A stretch of 64,000 nucleotides of DNA from Epiperipatus broadwayi (Eukaryota; Onychophora; Udeonychophora; Euonychophora; Peripatidae): assembly GCA_028023455.1 (NCBI GenBank), contig JAQFVV010000017.1, forward strand, positions 1,796,501 to 1,860,500, in the 5' to 3' direction. Each line of letters starts with the position of its first letter. Positions within the stretch are counted from its first letter, which is position 1. Under the pieces are notes generated by a model, which worked only from the letters and a program-made list of their open reading frames with translations, was not told the origin of the DNA and ran no database searches. The position numbers and the translations under genes are program-made. Of the stretch, positions 12,200 to 22,840 are shown in pieces.

Positions 12200-12900
12200 A
12201 CAAGCTCTCACAAGCTATGAGACTTTAGATTCAGGTATGCTGAATTACCACATTTCCTAATTTATCACATTTACAGGGGAAGTTACATTGGGTACAGTGT
12301 GACAATTTGGAGGACCTTATAGTAATTCATTTAGGTTTGAAAGTAATTACTTCTGAGTGCATATTGGTTCACTTTCCATCATTAAAATTATTTACACCCT
12401 ATCATGATAAGTTAGCGAAATGTTAAGTGTCAGCATTCGTACAGAGGGTAAACAACTCTTATCAGAGCTAACTGATACGGTAGGCTAAGTGTGAATTCCG
12501 AGAGCAATTGATCGCAAAACACTGCAGGCTGCCTTAGCCAAAGATCATTGCTAGCACCAATTACTGATAGCAATTGAGAGTTGTGCCTGATAAACAGTAT
12601 TTTCAACTACTTTTGGCTGCAACAATGGCATCAGCGGTGGTGCTGTACGTACCAAGTTTCATATGTAGAAAATTACTTTTCCCTTGCAGATAAGCACCAA
12701 CCTTTTTATTTATCCTGAGTGGGATAGCCGCTTTGGTTTTTTTTTTTGTTGCACTCAGCCAAATGCTTGATGTTAGGGACAAGTTGTGACGGTGACGTTT
12801 GCCATCACTTGCGTAACTTGGCACCGTAATGCTTGTAGGGTCGTGCAACTTTTGTAGAAACTGGGGATGCTGGAGCACTTTTGTTGTTTAATTGTTTAGT
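12200..12900. other. less AT-rich block with a 91-codon minus-strand ORF
   Basis: Composition is visibly less AT-rich than the flanks. The minus-strand ORF at 12603-12878 contains KVGAYLQGKSN and HMKLGTYSTTADAIVAA near its C-terminal end. The second part is reminiscent of the LGTF..AEEAA end of an AP2-type DNA-binding domain, but the front half of such a domain is not convincing. No other copies are visible in the window. It may be a fragment of an unrecognised element or a lone exon. Confidence 0.3.
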
Positions 12901-13626
12901 TAGGAGTGAAACGCATGTTTTATTTTAAAAGATTGGTTAGTTTTTTCAAGGTTTATTTTAATTTAATGAATGGAAATTAGGAAAATCTTTTGTTTTGTAA
13001 GAAACAAAGGATGCAAGAAAAAATTAATTTTATTTAATTTTTAATTGGCTATAAAAGTTAAAAATTTTCCAGTTAGTTATTTTTTTATTAATATGCTTAG
13101 TGTTTATTCGTTAACACTTTTTTTTAATTTAAGTTTTATTTTTTAAAAATGGAATTTCTTTGTGTTTTGCATGTAAAGTAACAAGTTAATTTGTTTCCCC
13201 ATAAGAATTCATTATAATTGCTTATTTTTGAGGTGATGTCATTGATTTGTGGTGATTTTAGGATAGCAATTACCCTCACTAACCAGGTTAAAGGTATATT
13301 ATAATTCTGTTTGATAACAAATGAGTATGTTATATTTAGACATTGTATCAGTGTTGAATCATATATTAAAATTCTCTGTGAGTGATGTTACTATTACTGT
13401 TATTTTTGTAAAGTGTTAAATAGATCTTATATTGATGATTTTAGATTCTATCAGTTTTAAATTATGAATTATCAATTCACTTTAGATTAATAAATGTCTA
13501 AAAACATATTATAATTTAGTGATTATTTGTTTAAATATTGCAAATACAATTTAATTGTTATCTTTAAGTATAAATCAGATATTGTAATTTTTAGAAGTAT
13601 ATTCTTATTTTTCTCCTTTACTTTCT
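12901..13626. other. AT-rich spacer
   Basis: No gene or repeat recognised; T/A tracts only. Confidence 0.4.
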
Positions 13627-14870
13627 TTGCATTTAGTCACCAATCAAGGTAGCGGTTGGTGGCCGAAGGCAGAGGGTGCTAAGAATCCCCTGATTGTGGA
13701 TCCAGGCTGCCATTTGATGATGACTTTTTATTTAGGTACTTACAATTGCAGATCACTTTCAAGTGAAAGAAGATTGCAAGAGTTAGAAGAAGAACTGTCA
13801 TATATTAAATGGGACATTATTGGCCTTTTTGAAATTACAAGAAAAGATGAAGAAACAATTGATTTAAAAAGTGAACATATATTCTACTATAAAGGCACAA
13901 ATATTGGAAATACAAGTGGAGTAGGATTCATTATAAATAAAAAGTGGAAGAACAATATTGTGGAGATTGATGATGTATTGGATAGAGTGGCATATCTCCA
14001 AAACTTTTTACAGCAGTGCTGAAAAAAAAAGAAGTATTTTGTGGATTAAAATGGGAAGCTAAAGGAGTGAAAGTGAATGGAGATTATTTTAAGTCATTTA
14101 GATTTTGCAGGTGATATAGTTGTTTTTGCAAATAATGCTTTAGAGCTGCAGGAAATGTTGCAGGAGTTATCAGATGAAAGTAGGACTAAAGATAAATGTT
14201 AAAAAGACTAACATAATGTTTAATGGTTTTTTTCAAAATATGAAAATAAAGATTGATTGGGATAAGTTAGAAGAAGTTAACAGTCACAAATACCTTGGTC
14301 AGATTATTAATATGGATGGAAACATAATGGGTGAAATTAACCATAGAATTAAACTTGGTTGGAGTGCTTTTGGTAGAAATAACTTGATACTAAAAGGATA
14401 TATGCCTATGTGTTTGAAAAGGAAGGTTTTCAATAAATGTATTTTACCAGTTCTTACTTATGGATCTGAGACTTGGACACTTAATAGAAGAGCAATACAG
14501 AGACTTCAGACCACTCAAAGAAGTATGGAGAGATGCATGTTGGGAGTTACAAGAAGAGATTGAAAACGCAGTATATGGGTAAGAGAACAATCAGGTGTTA
14601 CTGACCTCATTGAAAAAATTAAAAGACTGAAGTGGAGTTGGGCTGGACACATTGCTAGAAGAGATGATAATAGATGGACAATTGAAATCTTAAACTGGAT
14701 TCCAAAGAGATTGTAAAAGACCCAGAAAGAGACCACATGTGAGATGGATGGATGAAATAAGAAAGTGCAGGGGTGATGTGGAGAAGAGAGGCTAAAGATC
14801 GGAGATGGATTGAACTTGGAGAGACCTCCATCCTGCAGTGGATTGATAATGGTTGATGATGATGATGATT
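13627..14870 (+). pseudogene. RTE-like LINE, internally deleted
   Basis: The first part (13627-14022) encodes the start of an apurinic endonuclease domain: GTYNCRSLSSERRLQELEEE, then IIGLFEITRKDEE (the Glu block) and SGVGFIINKK. The sequence then jumps to the middle of the RT: LKWEAKGVKVNGDY followed by HLDFAGDIVVFA (about 14096-14130), which corresponds to the HLRFADDIVLFA catalytic block. The first Asp of the DD pair is Gly here. VGLKINVKKTNIMFNG, NSHKYLGQIINMDG and LPVLTYGSETWTL (to 14563) follow. After a stop, KLKWSWAGH-like text (IKRLKWSWAGHIARRDDNRW) and WIDNG-like text complete the C-terminus. The 3' end runs into a TGA-repeat tail (about 14850-14870), typical of RTE elements. The deletion removes most of the endonuclease and the front of the RT, so the copy is dead twice over. 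Confidence 0.85.
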
Positions 14871-15040
14871 GTTTACAATAACTGGCCTCATATACACTTT
14901 AATGCAAAATATTTTTAAAATGTAATTCCTTTATTTTCCTGACAGTTTTGACTATTTTGCAGTCTTCATCAGAGCTTAACCGAATTATATTTTTAAAAAA
15001 TTTGCATTAAAGTGTATGTGAGGGGAATTATTGTAAGCAA
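14871..15040. repeat. foldback, about 170 bp, with hammerhead-like centre
   Basis: Arms: cctcatatacactttaatgc at left and its near-complement gcattaaagtgtatgtgagg at right, both followed by runs like atttttaaaa. The element abuts the tail of the LINE. The centre holds a hammerhead-like motif on the minus strand. Confidence 0.75.
14941..14976 (-). ncRNA. hammerhead-like motif (decayed)
   Basis: Minus strand: CUGAUGA, then A-GACU-GCAAAAU-AGUC-A, then AAAC, then UGUC. Stem II GACU/AGUC pairs perfectly. Helix III can be AC/GU with a single U loop and the cleavage triplet would be GUC. The only core change is GAAA to AAAA, preceded by C, which fits CpG decay (CGAAAC to CAAAAC). Helix I is weak. 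Probably inactive now. Confidence 0.45.
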
Positions 15041-15093
15041 TATATATGAATATTGTAATTTGAAATATTTTATATATATGTAGATATACATGA

Positions 15094-15131
<38 letters not shown>

Positions 15132-15150
15132 GGAGGGAGAGAGAGAGAGA
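15094..15150. repeat. (TA)n-(GA)n microsatellite
   Basis: A TA run turns into a GA run with two GGG interruptions. Confidence 0.95.
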
Positions 15151-15470
15151 TGTAAATGGTCAGTTCCTTTTCTTTATCACCATGAAATGATTTTATGTTG
15201 CTATAGTAAACAAAGAGAGCAAATCATTCTTCTCCAGGCTATGGCTTTAAAGCACTCTAAATATTGAACAAATGATCAAGAATAGAATGAATCCACGTAT
15301 TTTTGGTAGCTCTGATGTTTATAAGCATACCTTTGTCAAACATTGTTTGTAATTCAGAGTGAAATTAATTTATCAACCAGATGGAATATGGCATTTAAGA
15401 GTTATTAAACTCATAATTAATTATACAATGATGGAGAAAACATCTCACTTTTAACATCATGATTGTAATA

Positions 15471-15609
15471 ATTAAACATAGCTTAATGTATATGTAAAAA
15501 AGGGAGTAAACCACTTCCCCCAGGCTATGACTTAAGATGCTTTCAAGTCATAGCCGGAGGGAGGGTGATTTACTCCTTTTATTTACATATCCATTGAGCT
15601 ATGTTTAAT
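15471..15609. repeat. 139-bp palindromic MITE
   Basis: Ends attaaacatagct and agctatgtttaat are inverted. Inner arms pair cccccaggctatgactt with aagtcatagccggaggg. A diverged half-copy with ctccaggctatggctt lies upstream at about 15205-15260. Confidence 0.8.
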
Positions 15610-16252
15610 TTAAAGTTAATACAGTAAATACAGTGTATACATAAATAATTTTAACATAACAATGAGATATATTTAAAAAATCAGACCTAATATTAATTGT
15701 AGTGATTAGATAAGTTTATTTTTTAAAAATATATTATATAATCTAATGATTTGACAGTGTAGAACATTTATTTGTAAGATTATTAGCTACTTTAATTACA
15801 TACTTTGCACTGGAATTCAGTATATATATATATAAATTCAAAACCATAAAACAATACAGTACTAGATTAAATTCAAAATTTTACCAAAATCCTTACACAA
15901 CCATGGTTTCATCTACTACAAATAGACCTTCTCAAGTGAAAATCAACCTAAAGAAAAACATATATATATATATACAAACAAACAAACCTTCCCATAATTC
16001 ATTTCAAACTCCACCTTCCCTTAATATCAAAAGAAGTCTTCATAAGATTGATAGCCTTAGAATCAAGGAGTTTTATCATCAAAGTCTCCTTTATTCTTCT
16101 TTTTAACTCATTCTTTTCATAAAAAATAACCGAAGCATTGTCAAACAATATTCTATGACCTGTATATATATGGTGTGTAATAAATATTTTTAATTTTATG
16201 TAGCACAGTATTTATTATAAGATGTTTGGGAGCATTTCAATCTTCACACATG
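15610..16252. other. AT-rich spacer
   Basis: No gene seen; short TA runs near 15820 and 15960. Confidence 0.4.
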
Positions 16253-16470
16253 ATGTGCACGCACCTGTAAACAAATATTAAAAGAACAAGTGATTGTATT
16301 TATTCTTTAAGCTTATCTATATATAAGCCAACCTTTTGATTACCTTGCATACTCAGGCATATTATTAGACTTAAGTTCTGAGTATACATGGGAAGCAAAA
16401 GATTGGCTTATGTATAGATAAACTTGAAGAACTTGTTCTGTTAAATCTTTGCTTATGGCTGAATGCACAT
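16253..16470. repeat. 218-bp imperfect palindrome
   Basis: Left atgtgcac and aagcttatctatatataagc pair with right gcttatgtatagataaact and gtgcatt (as complement). The apex is around 16355-16375. Arms are moderately diverged. Confidence 0.75.
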
Positions 16471-18180
16471 TTGACTGCTAATACAGTGCACTTATGGAGA
16501 TGTGATTTGCTTTTGAAGATAGTATAAATAAATTAACATTGTAGTTGCAAATTTACCATCTTAAAAGACTATAGAGAAATCTGAATATTTCAAAATGAAA
16601 GTATTTTAAATGTATTTATTACTCTTTCACTGTGTACATTTTCTTGACAATCTAATTGCTGTTTGGGTCAAATTTTTATTTTATCCAGTTAATCTTTATT
16701 CAGTATATTTCTACAATTTTCAAATTATTTCTCAGAAATATCTGTTTAACAATAAAAACCATCTTTAAAAATAATATTTTAACTTTGCAAATATAGACCA
16801 AAAAGTAATAAACTGAAATACAACCAGAACAATAGTTTGTGTTATTTTGCGAAATATAGTTGAAATAAAATTGATTTTCATGAACATAAAGTGAAATTAT
16901 GTTATGAAATTTGAATTTTGACTTAAAATTATTAAAAAGTGAGGAAAAGTAATAGGTAAAATGATTATATTTTTTCATCTAATCACAACTTTTTGGTTTA
17001 TGTTATATTTTTTTGTCTTGTATTCTTTCAAAAACAAATATTTTTAATTAAAATATGAGTCTAGTCATATTTGCGAAAGTAATCCAATATATAAACAAAC
17101 TGGAAAATATATATTTATTTTCATAATTTAAACCAATGAGCATCACAAGCAGAGAACAAAGAAACGGCCAAATAGCAGTATTTTCAGCTTGTTCATAATA
17201 GATTCTCTGTATGTTAATAATAAATTTAGATTTTTTAAAATTAATAAATCAATATATAGTTTTTGCTGCTCAAGTGAACATAAAAGCAGCAAACAAAAAT
17301 TATAGGTAGCCCTAAAGAATGAATTTAAGCCAGAGGTCAAAGCACTACCACCATGGATGAATGGGTTATTTATATTAGTAGAAAAATTAAAACAATTTTA
17401 TTTTAACATTTCGAAGTAATCAATACACTTATCTTATAATTGTAAGTAAAGATTTTATTTTGTAATTATTGTAATTGTTTCCTATCTCAATTTACTGTGA
17501 ATGTGTGTTGTTTATGCCTTAGTTTAAATTCATTTATTAAGAAAATCTAAAACTGAATCAGAAATTTGTACAGAAAAATCTATGGGTAGCAATTAATATG
17601 AAATGAAAATAAATATTAATGAGGAAATTTGGAACCAGACTGAAAGAACATTCTCAGTGAAAATCACATGGGAAACAGGAACAGGATTAAAAGAAAGACA
17701 AAAGATGCCCAAATTCCAAAAAAAAAAAGTTTTTTAAAGAATGAATAACAATATAAGAAAAAGATTGGGGGCAAAGTTAAGAATTTTTAAAGTCATGTAT
17801 ACTGATTAAAAATGTAAAAGAATTGAAGGAGAGAAATAAGACATGGTTATTATTTTTAATAAAATAATAAAAAATTTCATTTCATAATTTTAAAAAAACT
17901 ATTTACACAGAGAAATTTTGCTCTGACACAAGTGAAAAAATGACAGATACAAAAACTATGGACTCTTAAAATATAATAATGTATGGAATTGCTAATAATA
18001 AGTTTGTAATTCCGATAGCACCTCAAAATGATATTTGTCCTCATAGGTGGTTGTAACAAAGAAAGGCTATTCCTATAGTTAATAATAATAAGATAATCCC
18101 AATATTTCATGTATAGTTCAATTTAAATGAATTTTAATATATTAATCTTCCGATATGAATGTATAAACAAATAAAAAAAA
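16471..18180. other. AT-rich spacer
   Basis: No recognisable gene. Short ORFs are low-complexity. A poly-A run at about 18172-18182 directly precedes the mitochondrial insert. Confidence 0.4.
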
Positions 18181-18410
18181 AAGGATGCTCCATTTCTATG
18201 AAAGAAATGAATTATTCATCCGTAGTTCACATCTCAAGAGATCTGAACGATAGATCTAAATACTAGATTTATATTGTCTGAATAATGTATAGCTAATATA
18301 GTTCCTGTAATGATTTGAAATAATAATGAAATACCTAGTAATGATCCATAATTTCGTAAGTGTGAAACATTGGATGGGGTTGATAAGTCAATCTGTTATT
18401 AATGATTAAT
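18181..18410 (-). pseudogene. cob: NUMT: cytochrome b, N-terminal part
   Basis: Minus-strand translation with the invertebrate mitochondrial code gives the start of cytochrome b. IDLSTPSN is followed by LRNYGSLLGISLLFQIITG, then MHYSDN and ISWDVNYGWMIHFFHRNGA, which is the conserved first-helix and haem-region order. It stops abruptly at the NUMT edge at about 18181, about 75 residues in, where the normal protein has about 370. ATA must be read as Met and TGA as Trp, so it cannot be a nuclear gene. Cytochrome b normally lies in complex III of the inner mitochondrial membrane; this fragment is inert. Confidence 0.85.
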
Positions 18411-18424
18411 TATAATGGGTGAGT

Positions 18425-19365
18425 TTTTTCTTCAGGTTTGTCATAAATTATCATAGTTGAATAATTTTATAATTTAAGATAATTGTTAAAATTGCTAAGC
18501 TAATTGGAAGAAAAAATTTTCAGGTAAGGAATATTAATTTATCATAACAAAATCATGGATATGAACCTTGAATTCAAATAAAAATGAATGAGATATTGTT
18601 GTTTTTATTATTGTTAATATAAAATTAATATTTGATCCAAAAAATTAGTGTAATAATTATCTCCATTATTAAAATTGTGGAGTATTCTGCTATAAAAATT
18701 ATGGCAAATCTTCGTTTTCTATCTTCAGTTTTAAATCCTGAGACCAATTCTCTTTCTCTTTTGGCAAAGTCAAAGGGAGCTCGGGTTAATTTCAGCTAAA
18801 ACTGAGGAAAATCAGCCAATAAATAATGGAAATAAACTAAAACAATTTCAAATTAATAATTGGAAATGATCAATAATCATATATCTTTCTGATAGAAAGA
18901 TTACAGTTAATAAAATTAAGGAAAGTCTTACTTCTTAAGAAATGGTTTGAGCAACTGCTTGTAATGTTCCAAGTAATGAGTATTTAGAGTTAGAAGACCA
19001 TCCTGCTATTATTATGAAATAAACTGATATTCTTGTAATCCACAAAAAAAAGAGTAGTGCAAAGTTAAAATTTAAAGGGTTTCATTTTATAGGAATTAGT
19101 ATTCTGATAAATAATAAGTCTTATTATTGGTGCAATAAGGTAAGTTATTCGATTCCCTAAGTTTAATCATCTAATCTCTACAGAAAAGTTTGATTGCATC
19201 TCTAATTGGTTGAAAGATTCCAATTAGACTAATTTTGTTTGGTCCTTTTCGAATTTGAATTATATCCAAGAATTTTTCTTTCAAGGGATGTTAGAAATAC
19301 AACTCTAATTAAAATAGAAATTAATAAAATTAAATAAAAAGGAATGAGATTATAATATTTATAAA
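18425..19365 (-). pseudogene. nad1: NUMT: NADH dehydrogenase subunit 1
   Basis: Nearly the full length of ND1 is recoverable on the minus strand. [28 protein letters not shown] and DAIKLF lie at about 19330-19195. RAPFDFAKRERELVSGF lies at about 18780-18730, then MIFMAEYSTILMM. Near the end are FIWIQGSYPWF and YDKLMFLTWKFFLP (about 18590-18500). Conserved Ser positions are encoded by AGA, showing the protostome mitochondrial code. A small frame change lies in the ILGYIQ region and a stop before the C-terminal block. It abuts cytochrome b on the same strand with only a short gap. Confidence 0.88.
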
Positions 19366-19485
19366 ACTTAAATTCGTTACATTTTTCTGTCATTAGGTTT
19401 GTTGAGAGTAAATAAACTGCTAATTGCTTTTAGGCTGATTTACAAAATCAATATTTAAAATTTATTTGAATTATTTTATAATACT

Positions 19486-21195
19486 GATTTGTGGAATCAA
19501 AGATTAATAGGAAGATTTAGAATTAAATTTAGTAAGAATTTATTATATATATTTTTTTGTTTGGGATTTTTAATTAGAATTTATTTTTGTAATTATAAAC
19601 TTCTTTATGTTTTTGAGGTTGAGTTTTTAGAGATTAATTCTAGAAGAGTAATTATGTCTACAATTTTTGATTGAATATTGGTTATGTTTATAACTGTAAT
19701 TTTTTTTAATTTCTGGATCTGTAATAACATTTGGGTTGGAATATATGGAGGATGAAAAAATAAGTTGCATTTTTGTGTTATTGTAAATATATTTATTATT
19801 TCTATAGTTTTTTTTTTGGTTATTTCACCAAATTTGATTTCAATTCTATTAGGATGACATGGATTGGGCTTGGTATTATATGTATTAGAAATTTATTATC
19901 AAAATAGGAAATCAAATAAGGCAAGAATATTAACAATTTTAAGAAATCGAATTGGGGGTGTTGCCTTTTTAATTTGTATTGCATTTATATTAAATCATGG
20001 TAATTTAATTTTTTTTTTTCAATATCTTAATTTGATAATAATGTTATTAATATTATGATTGTGTTAATATTATTGGCTGGAATTACTAAGAGTGCTCAAA
20101 TTCCTTTTTCAGCGTGGCTTCCAGCAGTAATAGCAGCATCTGTGTCAAAATTGATACATTCATCAACATTAGTAACTGCTGGGTTTTTTTTAATGATTCA
20201 GTCTTCAGAATTTTTTAGTAGAGAGGTATTATTTACAGTTAGTTTGCTAATTATATCAAGGTTAACTATAATAATAACAAGAATTGTTGCTAATTTTGAA
20301 TATGATATTAAGAAAATTATTGCTTTATCACCTCTTACTCAACTTTGATTAATAATAAGAATTGTTTCATTAGGTTTTCCAGTTTTGGCATTTTTTCATA
20401 TGTTGACTTTTGCAATATTTAAAGCATTATTGTTTATTTGTATCTGGAAGAATTATTCACGATTTTAATCATATTCAAGATATTCAAATATTAGATTTTG
20501 TAACTAATCAGTTACCATAAGTAAGAATTTGTTTAAATACAGCAAATTTAGCTTTATGTGGAATTCCATTTTTAGCAGGCTTTTACTCTGAGGATATAAT
20601 TTTGGAAATATATTGTTATAGAAATTGGAATTTAATTTCATTTATTATATTATTTGTTGCAACATCAATAATTCCATCTTATTCTATTCGAATAGCTTAT
20701 TTTTCTTTTTGAAAAAAAATTCATTTAAAGAGAATGGATTCTGTTATTGAGGAAAAAAGAGAGATTAGAAATTCTGCTATGATAATGAGAATATGGGCAA
20801 TTGTTATGGGTTCTTTATTCAGATGATTAAAATTGAATTAAAAACATTGTTGAAAATTTTGACATTAATGATTACTTTAATTGGGGGAAGTTGTATATTT
20901 AGAATTCAAGAGAAAGTTTTTTATTTTAATGGAAAAATAAAAATTATTATTTTTTCTTTTCTCAAATGGTGTTCCTAAAATTAGGTTTCAAGGTTTTTAT
21001 AAAATGAAGTAAGTTTTCTTTTGAAAAAATTGATGTATCATGAATTGAATTGATTGAACTCAAGGAATTTTTATTTTTACAGTCAGGAGATCTACAATAT
21101 TACAAATAATTCAAAAAAATTCAGTTAAAACGTATTTGTTCAGAATGGTAATTATTGTTATGTTTATCTATTATTTTTTGTTTCAGATTAGGTTT
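19486..21195 (+). pseudogene. nad5: NUMT: NADH dehydrogenase subunit 5
   Basis: Plus-strand translation (mitochondrial code) gives ND5 from near its start to near its end. EFLEINS-SS-VIMSTIFDW is at about 19620-19680. GLGLVLYVLEIYYQN lies at 19864-19910. ITKSAQIPFSAWLPA and KLIHSSTLVTAGFFL lie at about 20080-20190. FHMLTFAIFKALLF is at about 20395-20440, and NTANLALCGIPFLAGFYSED at about 20535-20600. Several frameshifts (near 19715, 19760, 20055, 20440) and small losses, such as the proline in the APTPVSALVHSS region, break it. ND5 is the proton-pumping antiporter-like subunit of complex I. Orientation is opposite to ND1 and cytochrome b next to it. Confidence 0.88.
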
Positions 21196-21200
21196 TAACA

Positions 21201-21915
21201 TGTTGCTGAGGACAATAATATGCAACAATAACTTTTTAGTTAGAAACTAATAATAAACTAATTTAGGAATCCATATATTGTAAATTTATTTAAATCTTAT
21301 GACTCACCTTTGCGAGTGGATGTAATAAACAATTGGTTATAATATTTGTTGAAAGAAGTTTTTTAAAAAGATATTTCAAAAATAAAATATTGGTTATTTT
21401 TTTATAATTAAAGCATTTTTCATGTTTGAGCGTTGTATGTTGATATGTTTAAATTATAAAATTTAATTTGAGTTTAAAAGTTGAATGAGTTATTGTAAGC
21501 AATTTTGCTTTAGTTTTGATAATTTTGGGACTAAAAGCATAGGTGATTTTGTTACTGTGCCTAAATCAAAAATTGATTTTGAAAATATTTTTAAAAATAG
21601 CAGCACTATCTTTCTTAATTGGGGATATTTTTTTTAAGTAAAATAAGATAACAATGATTGTTAACATATAAGTAATTTTCAACTGCATAATAGAAATAAA
21701 CATAACAGTAAACTCTTAAGGCAATAGGTGTAATTATGTGGAGCTCCGATTAGTAGTAATAGTAAATATGTATGTTAAAATACATGTATAAATTTTAGTG
21801 AAAAATAAATAAAACATATAACTATAAAACAGTCTGGTACCATACTATTGACAGTAGTTCGAGTTTAAATCAGTGATGCAAGTAATTAGCCACTCTAAAT
21901 CTAACGGATAGACAA
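21201..21915. other. AT-rich spacer
   Basis: No gene seen. A 5' LTR of the following element might lie here but I could not match it to the 3' side. Confidence 0.35.
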
Positions 21916-22840
21916 ATACCTCTTCATCAATAAAGTGGGCAATGATAAATTAAAAGTAGCATCACTGCTATGCGTCACAAGCATAGGAGTAATAGCTCTT
22001 TGAACCTGATACTCTTGAGGATTATACTTTCAATCAAGTTAAATCATTGCTGAATGATTTTAGCTCATATCTCTCCAATTCCAACCTTCGTTTCAAAAAC
22101 CACTGTCAGGGCAGAAACGAAAAGATTAAAGATTGCTCTTCGTGATCTCACCAAAAATTGCACCCATGGCTCGTTTCTTGATGAGGCACTTTTAGAGTAT
22201 TTTCGTGAGGGATGAGTAGTGACAGTTTATAGCCAACAGTTATTAGCTGATAGTGGGATAAAATACAATGAAGCTGAAAAATGTAGTATACCCGAGCAAT
22301 CAAGAGGATTTGCAGAGATAAAAACCAAAGATAAATATGTAAATTAATGTTTGTAAAACATTTAATAACATGAGAGAGAGAGGGGTATTTACAAATGTAA
22401 AGAAATTAGTAAAAAAACCCTTATTGTTTTTATTGTGGAAGAGCTGGCCATATAATCAGCAATTCTTTTTGCAAATGTGAACATTGTAAACTTTGTAGCA
22501 AAAAAAAACACGTCTGATGTGTAATAAAAAAAATGGATGGACCTGGTAATGACAGCAACAGTCTTATAGATGTATTAAATAGAAAAGAACAATCAGCCAT
22601 TATAAAAAATACATCAACTACTGAATGTAATAAAATCAAGATATAGTTAAAATTATATGGCAAGTCCATGTTGATGGAGATTAATAATGGGAGTAGGCTA
22701 TCTTTGATTTCAGTACAAGAATGGACTTCCATAATAGCCAAATATAAAAAGCAGTTGATATTTGAAAAAACTGAGCTAAAAGTCTTGGATGTAAATGCAA
22801 TACTATTAAAATTAAATGGGTATTTAAAACTCCTATTATT
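21916..22840 (+). pseudogene. Gypsy-type gag and protease remnant
   Basis: Frames must be switched repeatedly. DKLKVASLLCVTSIG (from about 21950) and TFNQVKSLLNDF resemble the capsid of K02A2.6-like Gypsy elements. FLDEALLEYFREG followed by VTVYSQQLLADSG (about 22165-22260) is the typical capsid C-terminal helix region. A zinc-knuckle region CFYCGRAGHIISNSFC (about 22425-22475) has the C-x2-C-x4-H start but an overlong final spacing. The protease is represented by MEINNGSRLSLISVQEW (about 22675-22730), where the catalytic Asp of the usual D-T/S-G triad is Asn. Stops are frequent. Gag would have packaged element RNA; this copy is dead. Confidence 0.72.

Larger units (their letters stand above)
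18181..21200. other. nuclear mitochondrial insertion (NUMT), about 3.0 kb
   Basis: A single block contains cytb(-), ND1(-) and ND5(+). AGA/AGG as Ser and TGA as Trp exclude a nuclear coding origin, and frameshifts exclude a functional mitochondrial contig. No rRNA could be recognised between ND1 and ND5 (19366-19485), and no tRNA was identified. Confidence 0.85.

Noticed and set aside
15305-15345. CTGATG...GTCAAAC as a hammerhead
   Set aside because: Stem II does not pair and the first box lacks the final A.
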